A stretch of DNA of 64,000 bases from Nymphaea colorata (GCF_008831285.2 NC_045141.1:17594106-17658105); one strand, 5' to 3'; shown: positions 50,679 through 61,266, numbered from the stretch's first letter. A program made the numbers and translations. The notes: a model not told the origin generated them from the letters alone.

Positions 50679-53525
50679 TCTATCCTGTACATATATCAAA
50701 CTATGGCTGTGCTCCAAACAGTAATTGGAGGAGATTTTTCTCTCATAGAAAACCCAGATCTATCCTCTTAGATTTAGTACAGGCAGGTTGCCAGTTGAAT
50801 CCAACCATTGACAAGTACTCGGCTTCGATCCCGAGATTCTGTCACAATTCATGAACAGGGAATATGAAATCATCTCGGCTGATATGTACAAGGGAAATGT
50901 AACTTTTAAATCACCTGAAAAATACAAAATGAAGATGGTGGGCCTTTCTCAAATTCAGAAATGGTATGCACCTGATCTTCTCACAGGGCTGATGGCCTGA
51001 TTCCCAACCTTCAAAGGTCGGACAGGAGTTCTGGCAGCCCCATTATCGTGGAATTCCTCATGGTTCGCAATGAGCGGAGAACAATATGATGGGTTTAGCA
51101 GACATGTTTCTAAGCAGAAAAATAAATCTTTTAGTCTGTTGGCTGATGCATGCATGCAGTTAGTTGTGTACTTATAACTTCCTGATTAAGCCGCAAAAAA
51201 GAAAAATTAAACATGTGGAGAGTTTTCAAGTTGTATGACTACTAATTGTCATCTGAATTAGAAAGAAAAGGTAGTAAAAGGTGTGCAGCCACATGGGGAT
51301 AAGGGCAAAACCGCAGAAATACAAAATTACATAAATGTCTTTACAAAAAAATTTCATCCATTAAATATAGATCAAGCTCCACACTCCGACATTTTATCCT
51401 GGAATGTGAAATTAAACTTGTGTTGTATGTGGACCAGACATTTTTAGCTTTTTCGCAACATCAAACCATTTGCAGAAATGAACTTGAGTCATGCAAATTA
51501 TGTGTAAATAAGCAATTCATTTATATGTGCCCATCCTTCATAAGAGTTCCGATGGGTTGTTGCGTTGCTTGTTGCAGGTTCAAAGTTGCGAGCTAGTGCT
51601 GCGTTGAGATCCTGGGTGAAGCCACAAAACTACTCCAACCTGTTGGTATTAGAGCTCTTATTATTGAATCTGCAAGCAGCAAACCTATAAGTTACATCTG
51701 GCCTTTATCTCTCTCTCTTGTGGGCACATGCACACCATCAGGCTTGTTTATTCTACCATCCTAATAAATATCATAGAGACTCGGTGCCTCAAATAGAGTC
51801 CGATTGCGCAAGAGGCTATACATGATTCTATTATCACAAGTGCTTCTGTTATTGCTTTTGAGCAACACTGTACATGCAGTCTAGGCATTATTCATAATAA
51901 TAGATAGTTTAGATCATGACAAAGTGCATGAACATATTATACTTTGTTTCTCAATCTTCTAGCGTGCTAAAAATCTCAAAACATCAATTATACATTCATG
52001 TATAATCTCTCTGCATGTATATCACACGGTTCCGGATTAATAATGAAAGAAAAAAAAGGTACCACACATATATCCCCTGTATGCTAACATGATTGGTATC
52101 ATTAGCTTTGCTTATAAGCCCCTCTATAATGCATAGACCTAGCATGAAATTTCTGCTTTGTATCTGCAATAAGATTATGAGAAAAAAAAAGGGGGGGATA
52201 GTACAAAAGGACCCAAAAAGAAAAAAAAAAAGAGAACCAAGAAATTTGTTTTAAGATGCAATGCTATTATATGCATGAAAAATGGCAAAATCCATATGCT
52301 TCTATTCTGGTACTGCACATATAAAGTTCTGCCGTGTTCGTATAGTAAAACAGAAAGGTAGGACAACGTTGTGCCTCTGATTTTCATATATGAAGACCGT
52401 TCTGCTCGGTAGCCTAAAAGGTTTTCTTTGTGCATATGTTTGATAGCGTAATCTTTATGCTTCCATCTGAGAAGTGTGCATGTGAAATCTCAAAATTAAA
52501 ATCATTCAGCTAAGTCTTTGAATGTTTTTCATTCGTTGCTTGCATGTTGCATGATTAACTAGAGAAATTGTTTAGATGAATCCTACATTGTTAGTTCCGT
52601 TACTTATTATAACAGAAGACATGCAACATGCTCAGTGGATTCGATAAAAGAACATATCTATATATATATGAAAAAAAAGGGACGCTAGATCACCAAATAA
52701 ACCATGGAATAGCAATGAGAGCGAAACATATATACATGTGCGTCCGAGAACCTGAAAAAGAGAAGTCAAAAGCCGATGACTCGGCATGTACATAGGCCCA
52801 CCACTTAAACCACACTACACAGAAGATTTATTATAAAAAGCAAACCAATCTCCCACTCTTCTAGCAGTGAACCCTGAACCATCTTCTAAAAGCTTCACAT
52901 GATGAGAACAGATGACAGTAGCGCCATGCAACTAAGTGAAAGCCATGCATGCAAGATTTCAAATGACCTGAACCATCAATTCAGGCATATTTCAGAATGT
53001 TATTGAATTAAGAAGACCATTTTTATGACCTGAGATCAGATTTAATCTAAATTCCCTCGGATTCCCTCCCTCCTCTCTTCTTCTTCTTCTCTGCCTCCTC
53101 CGATATGACAATCTATAACTACGAAATTCGAATCAATCTTTTGTCAACATTTTTTCCCATCCCATCCGCTCTATGACATTGGCACTGACCATGAACTCGA
53201 TCTTGCAAGTAAGCTATGGAGATGTAGGAGTGGGACCGGGTCACCGTAATGCATCTGCTACTAGTATGTGAGTCCCCAGCGATTTGTAACCTCGTTTGTA
53301 GCAAACTTACTAAGCTGAGTAGTCATCCATTAAGGGCTGTTTGGCAACAACAACACACTTCTACTGTCTTATGAATCTTCCTTAGAACATGGAACAGATT
53401 CAGAAACACTGTAACAAGGGGAATCAGCCTTTGCCAGAAAAGCTAGATCCGCACACACTTTGAATCTCTTCTTTCGTATTCTCTTTTTCTTCTGGACTAA
53501 CTGAATTCTAAGGTTTTGGTAACAG
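50679..53525. other. intergenic, no gene seen; should contain the missing AVT1 N-terminus
   Basis: AT-rich with only short frames. The first exon(s) of the AVT1-like copy starting at 53526 should be here, but I find no ATG-led block with an acidic/polar N-terminus followed by a donor in phase. Pyrimidine runs lie at 53060-53100. Confidence 0.45.
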
Positions 53526-53982
53526 GTGTTAACGTGATGGTGGGAGTTGGAATTCTGACTACACCTTTCACCATAAAAGGAGCTGGATGGGCAAGCTTGC
53601 TGGTCTTAGCGTGCTTTGCAGCCATGTGTTGCTACACAGGCATCCTCATGGGACGTTGTATGGGAAGCAGAGGAGGCATTGTCAGCTATCCAGACATAGG
53701 AGAAGCTGCTTATGGAAAATATGGGCGTTTTTTGGTACTTGTAACTTGAATTGCTCCTGATTTCTCCACCAAGACAATGGTTCTTTTCCTTTTTCTCCAC
53801 AAATAAATGAGCATCACTCATCTTTTATTTTTTTTATATATATATACACACACTGACACAAACAAATGGTAACATGCACTGAAAATGCAACACTAGTTGG
53901 GCAGTTTCTAATTACTGAACAATCACATTTTTGCATTTATGGTTTAGGTGGTTTTGTATCTGGAATTGTATGTAAGTATAAT

Positions 53983-54745
53983 TAAGCCTGGGCACCGGGC
54001 CGGGCCGCCGCCGGGTACCCGGTACCCGGCCCGACTCGGTCCCGGGCCCGGGCCTTGCTTTTATAGTAGTCGGCCCGTTAGTTACCGGGCTCGGCCCGGC
54101 CCGGTAACTAACGGGCCGGGCGCGGGCCAGCCGCTTTGATCGGCGGCGGCCCGCGAAGCCCGTTGTTTTTTTTTTTTAAATGAACTTCGTTACTCGTTAG
54201 GGACCTAGGGTTAAATAAAAATGAACTTGAGCTTAGAGAGTTAGGGTTTACTTTTCGACCTTCCGTCGTCACCGTCGCCGGTCGAGACTCGAGAGATTGC
54301 ATTTGCGGCATTGCCTCCTCTTCGCCCATCGGCTGCTCCTCCGATCGTCGCCGTCGCCATCGGCTGCCTTCTCCGGTGACCGTGTGCCGGCTGCCGTAAA
54401 GGTCTTCAGTCTGTAAACTATCAATGTGCCTATAAAAGAACTTGATACTCCATGGTGTTTCATCATCTGAAGCTGTAAATTGTGTTGCCTCCTGCATTCG
54501 TTGTGTCTGAGTTTTTTCAATAACGGACCGGGCCGAAGCCCATCTAAGCCCGCCCGGCCCATTATTAATCGGGCCGGGCCGGGCCTCGGGCCTTGACCGA
54601 AGCCCGAGGCCCGATATGACTTGGGCCCGGCCCAGCCCGTTTAGAAACGGGCCGGGCCTCGGGCCGGCCCGTTTAGGTTATTGGGCTTCATTTTTACATT
54701 TTTATCGGGCCGGGCCGGCCCGGCCCGGCTCGATGCCCAGCCTTA
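53983..54745. mobile_element. non-autonomous hAT element with perfect 8-bp target duplication
   Basis: 763 bp inserted 11 bases after the donor of the AVT1-like second exon. Ends TAAGCCTGGGCACCGGG and CTCGATGCCCAGCCTTA form a terminal inverted repeat. Both sides carry AGTATAAT (53975-53982 and 54746-54753), an exact 8-bp duplication. Subterminal regions are dense CCGGGCCGGG and GGCCCGG arrays, in strong contrast to the AT-rich host intron. The middle (about 54180-54520) is GC-moderate and holds a 129-codon minus-strand frame (54108-54497) of no known family, perhaps transposase remnant or captured host DNA. The left duplication preserves the intron donor sequence. Confidence 0.9.
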
Positions 54746-54769
54746 AGTATAATATGGATGACACACTGC

Positions 54770-54980
54770 CCGAAGGCCTAAAGGCCCCTCCATTTTCCCT
54801 GTCTCTGGGGTCCTAAGCTGCATCGGTATAAACGATAGAACGCTACACCTTTCAACTTGGATGTCGCGCCCTGCCACCTTAAAACATATGAACATAATGC
54901 CCACGAGAATCGAACCAAAAACTTGCCTTATACAAGCTCATAACCCGACCAGCTACGCTATGCCCCTTGAGGCGATGACG
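54770..54980 (-). mobile_element. tRNA-derived SINE, copy 5
   Basis: On the minus strand AAGGGGCATAGCGTAGCTGG (A-box-like), then TTTTGGTTCGATTCTCG (a good B-box match), then GTGGGCATTATG and a body with GTTGAAAGGTGTAGCG. The best-preserved B box in the family. It lies in the intron of the AVT1-like pseudogene, 17 bases past the target duplication of the hAT element. Confidence 0.65.
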
Positions 54981-56050
54981 ATGATTCTAGTCGACCATTG
55001 TCGTTCTTCTACATGATAACAATTAACTCCATTAACCATGCTCTCTCTCCCTCTCTCTCTCTGCACCTCATAATACTGTGCATCTGCGTGCAATTTAACA
55101 TCTTGGAAGGTGATAACCTAACAAAGTTATATCAGGGAGCTTCAATTGATTTGGCGGGGATTCACACTTCATTTTTCTTATCTTTTTATGCTTGTGAACA
55201 AAGTTTCAAAAAGTGTGGACTCATATTTTTTAATTGACTATTTACCGGGTCTTTCCAAACGTGGAATGCAGCTGGTGGTGTTCTTGCAACAATTTTAATA
55301 TCCCTTTCAGTGTTTGTTGTGGGTACAACTGGTGGTATAGGACTTCACCAAACCAGCTCCTTTATTAATTGGAATGGTCTTCCGTTTGCAATCGGGGTGT
55401 ATGGGTTTTGCTACTCTGGACACACGCTATTTCCTAATATCTATCAATCAATGGCACACAAAACTAAATTCAACATGGCGCTACTTATTTGGTAGGTAAT
55501 TTTTTTTTTTCTATGGACTAGTGTCTCAATATAACATGTTCTCGAAATTGTTTATCTGACGCCGCAGCTTCTTTTTGTGCACTGCAATATATGGTTTTGT
55601 TGGAGCGATGGGATATCTCATGTTTGGTCAGAAAACTAGATCCCAAACAACCTTGGACTTGCCAACACATTTTTTTGCTTCAAAAGTTGCAATATGGACG
55701 ACAGTGAGTGCATCATTGATATGTCTATCCATGTTTTATGGCAAGTCTTGTTGATAGAGAGTTACAAATTAATAATTCATGCTAACGATATTATGTAGGT
55801 ACTAATCTCTGTTCTTTCATTCTTTTTCTTATTAGGTGATCAATCCCCTCACCAAGTATCCTTTCACTTCTAGTAAAATGAATAGAGTACATGCCAGCAG
55901 AATAGATATGCCTTACTTCTTAATCCCTTGGCGAAGGGCTTTGAGAAGTTGCTTCCAGTAGGGAGACAAAATGGGTTGCTCGTTTGCATGCTGATAAGGA
56001 CAGGACCAGTTATTTCAACCGTCTGTATTGCATTACTTTTACCTTTTTCG

Positions 56051-57319
56051 GTATGCTTATTGCCACTCATGACTATGGTAGTATTACTTTGAACGTAAGC
56101 AAAAGAACTTCACGTATAACACAAGTTTAATTTCACATTCTAGGATAAAATGTCAGGAGTGTGGAGCCTGATCTAATAGAATGGAAGGTATTTTTGTTGG
56201 TACTGACGCATGCAAAAACATTTTGTGCACCAGTATAGCGCATATAACACTCTAGAATCTATTTAAATTGTTTGCAATAAAAAGCCCTAATTTTTAATCC
56301 TCGGAAATACTTTGGAAATCAAGATTTTCAGCTGAAAAAAGGGGAACTCGCATGCCAATAGAAATCACATATTGATTCAAAGGTTGTTCTTGATAAGTTT
56401 TAATGAAACTCCTTCTAGGTCGACCCTAGGATGCTCATAGCTCACAAACCGCATAGAATCTTCCAAAAGTCATGTGACTTCAGTTCTAGGGAAGAACTTC
56501 ACGCATCGGGCAAGGGAAGAACTTCACGCACGCATCAGGCAAGGGAAGAGGTTACAATGGAAATCAATCACCAAACAATTGCTGGGTTGCGACTTGTAAC
56601 TGCCTAGGGGGAATCCAAGGACGCAATTATAAAAGCCCAGCATTTTATGTTGAACATTATTAAAGTGTGTCTCCTTATTCTTTAAGCGAACTCGTAAAAT
56701 GCTTTTAATTATTAGAGGATTTGCCATCTGCATTTATTTTTTTCCGTTGAATTGCATCTTCGACATGTGTAGCGGTGAAGGAATCGTCTCTCCTCTTACT
56801 TTTTGTACCTGTCAGGTTCTTCTGGAGAGGCCATTTTTATTTTCTTTGGACATGAATTATAAAAGTTAGTGCTTTTGGGATCTAAATGGTCTTTTGCAAA
56901 AGATGGATTAAAAACAATGTTTTGCACTCTTTAACATTTTATACCCTTTTCGTACAAAATGTAGACATAAATCTCGGTCATCAAAACAATAGAAATCTAC
57001 CTAAATTGGCGTTGCGATGCAGAAATAAGATCTTAAGAGTCAATAACATCCTTTTAAGCTTATAAAACTCACTTTTGTATTGATTTCCAAAATGTAAAAC
57101 ATAAAAATTAATAAGTTTGAGTTAAAATAATAAGTGGTCGTTATGTATATATATGCTTTGTTAATTTTTTTTTGCCTTTCATATTGAAACAGACTTAGAC
57201 TCATTTGTATAAGATCTGTATTTTTACTGATTAGTTTTTTGTTCAAGTTGTCAAACAAGAACACCATTAATCTAAATCCGAACAGTTCTAGTGAGTAGAC
57301 AAATTATGATAGTATGCAT

Positions 57320-57365
<46 letters not shown>

Positions 57366-57410
57366 TAAATTTAATGTATTAATGTACCCATTTTATTACA
57401 TGATGATACA
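56051..57410. other. intergenic with a promoter-like duplicate (about 56470-56650)
   Basis: The block 56533-56645 (GGGAAGAGGTTACAATG.., CACCAAACAA, GTAACTGCCT, GGACGCAATTATAAAAGCC) recurs in the same order at 60735-60815, where it ends 20 bases before an ATG. A 25-base direct duplication (GGGAAGAACTTCACGCA..) lies at 56491-56540. A (TG)n(AG)n microsatellite lies at 57323-57362. No gene follows this copy. Confidence 0.5.
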
Positions 57411-57740
57411 TAGCATCATAAGTAATGGGCACCAACATGATTGAAAGTGGAAACAGCCACTGGTGGTTTGCTTAAGCAGTCTCGATGAACTCGACAATGA
57501 GAGAGTAGACAGTCTATGGACTTATGATCCAAGACACCAATGCCATCTTCATAGTCGTACATGCACTGGGAGACCCTCGCAATGTTGAGAGCCACGTTCA
57601 TTAAGGAACGAGAGAAGGAGGTCTATTGCTGTTGCTGCTGAACCGAGAGCAGCTCCCTATTCAGCCTCCTCTATGCATCCATTCGCAAGTCCTTTATGTG
57701 TTGTCGTGTTTGCTCCTCGGCTACCGATAAAGTTGAAAGA
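57411..57740 (-). pseudogene. terpene synthase C-terminal fragment
   Basis: On the minus strand the peptide runs RRLNRELLS, a Gln run, FSRSLMNVALNIARVSQCMY and then DYEDGIGVLDHKSIDCLLS. This matches the last exon of plant terpene synthases, where the pattern is AWK.LN.E.L, then NLAR..Q.MY, then GDG.GV.D...K. There is a stop where the Trp of AWK is expected and another in the Gln run. The catalytic DDXXD region is absent. It is a relic of a sesquiterpene or monoterpene synthase, brought here by transposition or left by decay. Confidence 0.7.
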
Positions 57741-58008
57741 CAACCGTTTTAGAGAGATTTAAGGAAAGAATCTTTGCATGATCAACTAAAATTAATGATA
57801 ATGGAAAAAAAAATCTTTCCACTTAGTTTTCCATGTTTATCGTTGTCAAGGTTATAATGTTAATGATAGGTTGAAAGGCAACCGTTCTAGAGAAATTTAA
57901 AGAAAGAATCTTAGCAAGATCAATCAAAATTAATGATGAAGGAAAAAAAATCTTTTGACAAAAATCAGATTTGGTTTCCCATGTTTATCATTGTCAAAAT
58001 TATAGGAA
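57728..58008. repeat. two-copy tandem repeat, unit about 140 bp
   Basis: GTTGAAAGACAACCGTTTTAG..ATCAACTAAAATTAATGAT..TTTCCATGTTTATCGTTGTCAA is repeated directly as GGTTGAAAGGCAACCGTTC..TTTCCCATGTTTATCATTGTC with scattered changes. It may be part of an LTR, given the primer-binding-site motif downstream. Confidence 0.75.
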
Positions 58009-58152
58009 CTTCAACTATTTAAGCTCGTTCTATGCATTATGAAACCAAGGCTCATGGTAGCCTTCTATGGTGAAAAACCATGCAATTTTAATGAAAAAAA
58101 ACTTTTTATTGTTGGTTTTTATTTGTTTTACTTTTTCTTTATTTTTTAATTT

Positions 58153-58165
58153 GGTATCAGAGCAA
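58153..58165 (+). other. retrotransposon primer-binding-site-like motif
   Basis: TGGTATCAGAGC, the standard plant LTR-retrotransposon site complementary to initiator methionine tRNA. It would place a 5' LTR end just upstream and an element reading to the right. I find no gag or pol beyond it, only a short Lys/Gln-rich frame before the inverted repeat that starts at about 58283. Confidence 0.55.
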
Positions 58166-58282
58166 GATGCTTGACGAAGAAAAATGAAACCAATAGGTGG
58201 CCCGCAGACGACCAAATACATCGCTGCCTTCTTCACCAAAGCGAAGACTCAATCACGTGAAGAAAATCCTGAGTGCATGCCA

Positions 58283-58992
58283 AAGTGTGTCAAATTGAAG
58301 TATGTCGAATGCAAAGAGTTGTTGAATGGATAAAATATTAGGAAATTTATTATGAAAATATAGAAATTCTTTATATATTAGTGCTAGGCAAACAAATTCT
58401 TTTGCAAATATAGAAAATAGCGATCGGTTCGCTTTAAGTTTCAGACGACATTTCCATGCATGACAGAGTCATTTCTATAGCTTACAGGGAACTAAGAGGG
58501 CTTGAAGCTCAAGCTCCCAACGTGGCTTACCTTCATCCGAAAATCGACGGTCTTGGCCTCTGCTCCATAGATGCCCTTCAGGATCTCTGCGAAGACCGGC
58601 TTCAACCGCATAGATTCGTCGACCTAGACACCACTTGCCGATGAGGGCGCCGGACCTCCAAGCCTGCTTCCGTCGTTGAGAATCAAGGAAACGATGTGGG
58701 CGGAGAACGAGTTGAGCTCGTCTCTGGTTTGCACCCTCAGGAACGAGAGAAGCTGATCAGCTCTCTGTCCTTTTGATTCAGTATTATATTATATAAAATT
58801 TAAATCAATTTGATGTTGGATGGTTAAAAATTAATAATATATCACTAAAAGTATCGTAACTTCTTGATAAAAGCATCATGAACCGGTGCTGCACTATAAA
58901 GGAAAAGCAAGTACTTTTTCATAATAAATTTCCTAATATTTTAGCCATTCAACAACTCTTTGCATCCGGCATACTTCAATTTGACACACTTT
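58283..58992. mobile_element. foldback or Pack-type element with 73-bp inverted ends
   Basis: The segment GTGTGTCAAATTGAAGTATG..AAATTTATTATG (58283-58354) is the reverse complement of 58920-58992 with three mismatches by eye. Between the arms are AT-rich subterminal parts and a GC-rich core that encodes a serpin fragment. Long inverted ends around a fragment of an unrelated host gene fit a gene-capturing DNA transposon. A clear target duplication was not found. Confidence 0.65.
58531..58762 (-). pseudogene. captured serpin exon fragment
   Basis: The minus-strand peptide is ADQLLSFLRVQTRDELNSF, then VSLILNDGSRLGGPAP, ASGV*VDESMRLKPVF and EILKGIYGAEAKTVDFRMK, then GTAAGC. This is the plant serpin pattern: QLL.FL.....D.LN, then DGS..GGP, ANGVWVD.S..LKP.F and YKAE...VDFQ.K. 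It ends at the donor of the single conserved intron of plant serpin genes. The Trp codon of GVWVD is a TAG stop. Only about 78 residues are present and the reactive-centre loop is absent, so no inhibitor can be made. Confidence 0.8.
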
Positions 58993-59820
58993 TCATTTGA
59001 GGCCAAACAAAACTAGCTTTTGCTTTTCCTTTTTCTTTTATGGCAACTGAAATCACACTTGATTTTATGCAATTCTAATGTTTCATCATTTGAGTTTTGA
59101 TGTATTACTAATCATGTAGTTTTGCCTGAAAAATTCTTCTCTTTGCCAAGTGTATGTGTTTTAGCTTCTTCTTAATTTATTTGGTTTAGAATAATGTTTT
59201 CACAGCAGTTTTTGTGCATGCATAGTTTCATTGTCATATATGTCAATGAGAAAATGCAGGAATTTAAAGTTTGAAAAAATTACAAACCACCAGTCTCAAG
59301 TTTTGGGTGAATAACACATAAAGAAAATAAAAGCATCTATATACAAAGAAAATACAAGTGCCAAATACTTATGGCTTAGGCAAGTGTCATAATTCAATGC
59401 ATTTTATTTATATACAAAGAAAAAAAAATCAAACATTTATAACTTACGCAAATATCATAGTTTAATGTGTTTTATTTATATACAAAGAAAAAAACATCAA
59501 ACATTTATAGGTTACGCAAAGAACTATATCATCCGTACAAGCGCCCTTTGCTTTATGATTTTGGTTCCTTTGAACCCAAACCGTTTTTATGACTTCAGAT
59601 CAGATTTAAATTGGGTCACTTTAGTTGGTGGCACAATTATGGTTTAACTTGACTGGATTTGTTCAAAACAATGAGAAAAAATTTCGCTGGTTTGTAGTAA
59701 ATGTTACCAACAAATAATTAAAGGAACACCATTTTCTTGAAAACATGCATATATATGCATGTATGTGTATATATCTAATTATATAATTTTTAATAAGTTT
59801 GATTGCGCATAATCTAGTAG
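58993..59820. other. intergenic, no gene seen
   Basis: AT-rich, containing only the tandem repeat at 59335-59520 and short frames without recognisable content. Confidence 0.5.
59335..59520. repeat. three-copy tandem repeat, unit about 65 bp
   Basis: Units of TATATACAAAGAAAA.., then CAAACATTTATAACTTACGC and AAATATCATAGTTTAATG, begin near 59338, 59409 and 59476. The last two are closer to each other than to the first. Confidence 0.8.
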
Positions 59821-59823
59821 GAG

Positions 59824-60012
59824 CAGGGGGTGGAGCCATGGTAGGAACCCTGCATGGGCTCTGGCTCCACCTCAATTTAAAAAAAAAAATTACATGTAAA
59901 TTTTAGAAAAGTTCACTTGTTTTATATAAAAATTTAGAAAAATGATATTTCAGCCCTAGTTAAAATTTAGAAACTTTAATTTTGTCTTCTTCATTAAAAA
60001 TTTATGGTTCTA
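59824..60012 (+). repeat. A-rich interspersed repeat (second family), copy 2
   Basis: GGGGGTGGAGCCATGG, GCATGGGCTCTGGCTCCACCTC, poly-A, AATTACATGTAAATTTTAG, ATGATATTTCAGCCCTA, ending TTATGGTTCTACC. It matches 18779-18970 along its whole length, and its first half matches 14215-14315. Ends GGTGGAGCC and GGTTCTACC are imperfect inverted repeats. Confidence 0.65.
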
Positions 60013-60714
60013 CCTAGAGTAGAACTGCATAACAAGGAGGAGTTTATATGTAACAAGGAAGATGGAGAGCATCTTTAGTGTAGTATAAAATCAAGTTAGG
60101 AAAAATTCTAGGAGAAAGTTTTTGATAAAAGGGAAGAAAACTTTGTTTTACTTCCTTGCAGTTTGCCTGCCTTTGTCAAAACCAACTCAGAAAAACCAGT
60201 TTTTTTAGTAGGAACATGGCGTTATGTTTCACAAACTTCATGCATGAGGCACAATGATATTTATTAAAATTCAAGTAATTTCTCAAACGAGGGATCAAGG
60301 GGCCTAAGATCAGCTTTCTGTTATACAAGTTAACCCTGGATCTGCCTTTCTTAGCAGTCTCTGGCCAGGCTTATTATACTGGGGTTCTGCATTGCATCCA
60401 TTCCAAATTTCACCGATATCTGTTAAAATATTTTGATATTGTTGGCGTTTTGGGGATACCTGATCACATTGGCAAGATATTGCAATATTTTCGAAATGTC
60501 CCCACAAAATAAATATTGAGGATAATATATATATATAATACAATTTGTATATTTTGTATTTTTATGACTCTTAATCTTTAAAAAAAATTTGTAATTTATT
60601 AAAAAGGTATTTTTCTTTATAGTTTTTTTTACTTTTTTATTTTCATTTTTATCTTCTCAAAAAATTTTCTTTAATAGGTATTTTCGTCATGACACTCTAG
60701 CACAGAAACCGGAT
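60013..60714. other. intergenic, no gene seen
   Basis: Very AT-rich. At 60022-60072 the words TGCATAACAAGGAGGAGTTT, ATATGTAACAAGGAAGATG and GAGAGCATCTT repeat the sequence found at the inner end of inverted arm 2 (about 61270-61320), so a small extra fragment of that arm lies here. Confidence 0.55.
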
Positions 60715-60834
60715 AGAAACGCATTGGGGAAGGGAAGAGGTTATAACAAAATGATCACCAAACAAATGCGTGTAACTACTGCCTACTAGGACGCAAATAT
60801 AAAAGCCGGCATTCTATGGTGCTGCTGCCAAAGA
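60715..60834 (+). promoter_or_regulatory. promoter-like block duplicated from about 56.5 kb
   Basis: GGGAAGAGGTTATAACA, CACCAAACAA, GTAACTACTGCCT and AGGACGCAAATATAAAAGCC match 56533-56645. ATATAAAAG at about 60797 is a good TATA box and lies about 35 bases before the ATG at 60835, which would make a very short leader. Presence of the same block next to the AVT1-like copy suggests it belongs to that gene family; this is inference. Confidence 0.45.
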
Positions 60835-60918
60835 ATGGAGAAGGCGAACGATTTGAAGGCACTGGTGGGGGGCGGGGGAGAAAAGGAGGTGGAGGACGTT
60901 GATAAACACGGCAGTAAG
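60835..60918 (+). CDS. possible first exon of a third AVT1-like copy
   Basis: ATG at 60835 opens MEKANDLKALVGGGGEKEVE and then DVDKHGSKSY, a polar, acidic N-terminus of the length and style that precedes the first transmembrane segment in AVT1-type transporters. It could end at the weak donor CCG/GTGCAA (about 60924). The frame continues through LILILLFLILIC to 61050, probably intron. No second exon is found before the inverted duplication begins at 61267. The assignment rests on position and the duplicated upstream block, not on a conserved motif. Confidence 0.3.
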
Positions 60919-61180
60919 AGCTACCGGTGCAATCTCTCAGCTCTTATTCTTATTCTTCTTTTTCTCATTTTGATCTGTAAAATTTATTTTAGCTGCAATG
61001 ACTACTTTTTGAATCAGAACCGTTTGCGAACATGCTGTATTTTTCTGTGAAGTCAAGACACCGCTAACTTTCTACGTTCGTGATATATACCTTTCTGCCT
61101 GGATGATTTTCATGAAGATAATTCAAGGGATATTTATATATCACTCTCTGTATGCAGGGCAGGGCAGGGCTAAAAGTTGT

Positions 61181-61183
<3 letters not shown>

Positions 61184-61253
<70 letters not shown>
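61184..61253. repeat. (TA)n microsatellite at the arm 2 boundary
   Basis: About 35 uninterrupted TA units. It produces Ile-Tyr open frames on both strands that are not genes. Only 13 bases separate it from the inner end of inverted arm 2. Confidence 0.95.
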
Positions 61254-61257
<4 letters not shown>

Positions 61258-61266
61258 GTATGGAGT

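Larger units (their letters stand above)
53526..56050 (+). pseudogene. AVT1-like vacuolar amino-acid transporter, incomplete copy
   Basis: Exon-like blocks at 53526-53734, 53948-53971, about 55085-55176, 55272-55491, 55568-55703, 55836-55855 and 55906-56050 encode AAAP-family sequence: [80 protein letters not shown] and NPLTKYALLLNPL. Missing are any N-terminal exon, the exon between LAGIH and GGVLATIL (the LFGIL..LPTVWL..L..ISYLS segment), and the last exons with MALIGSLLS. The third block has no AG acceptor, and its start looks scrambled by a small insertion. The last block ends TCG before GTATGC, one base short of its counterpart at 62. A hAT element and a SINE occupy the second intron. 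Known members move neutral amino acids across the vacuolar membrane. This copy cannot make a full transporter. Confidence 0.8.
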
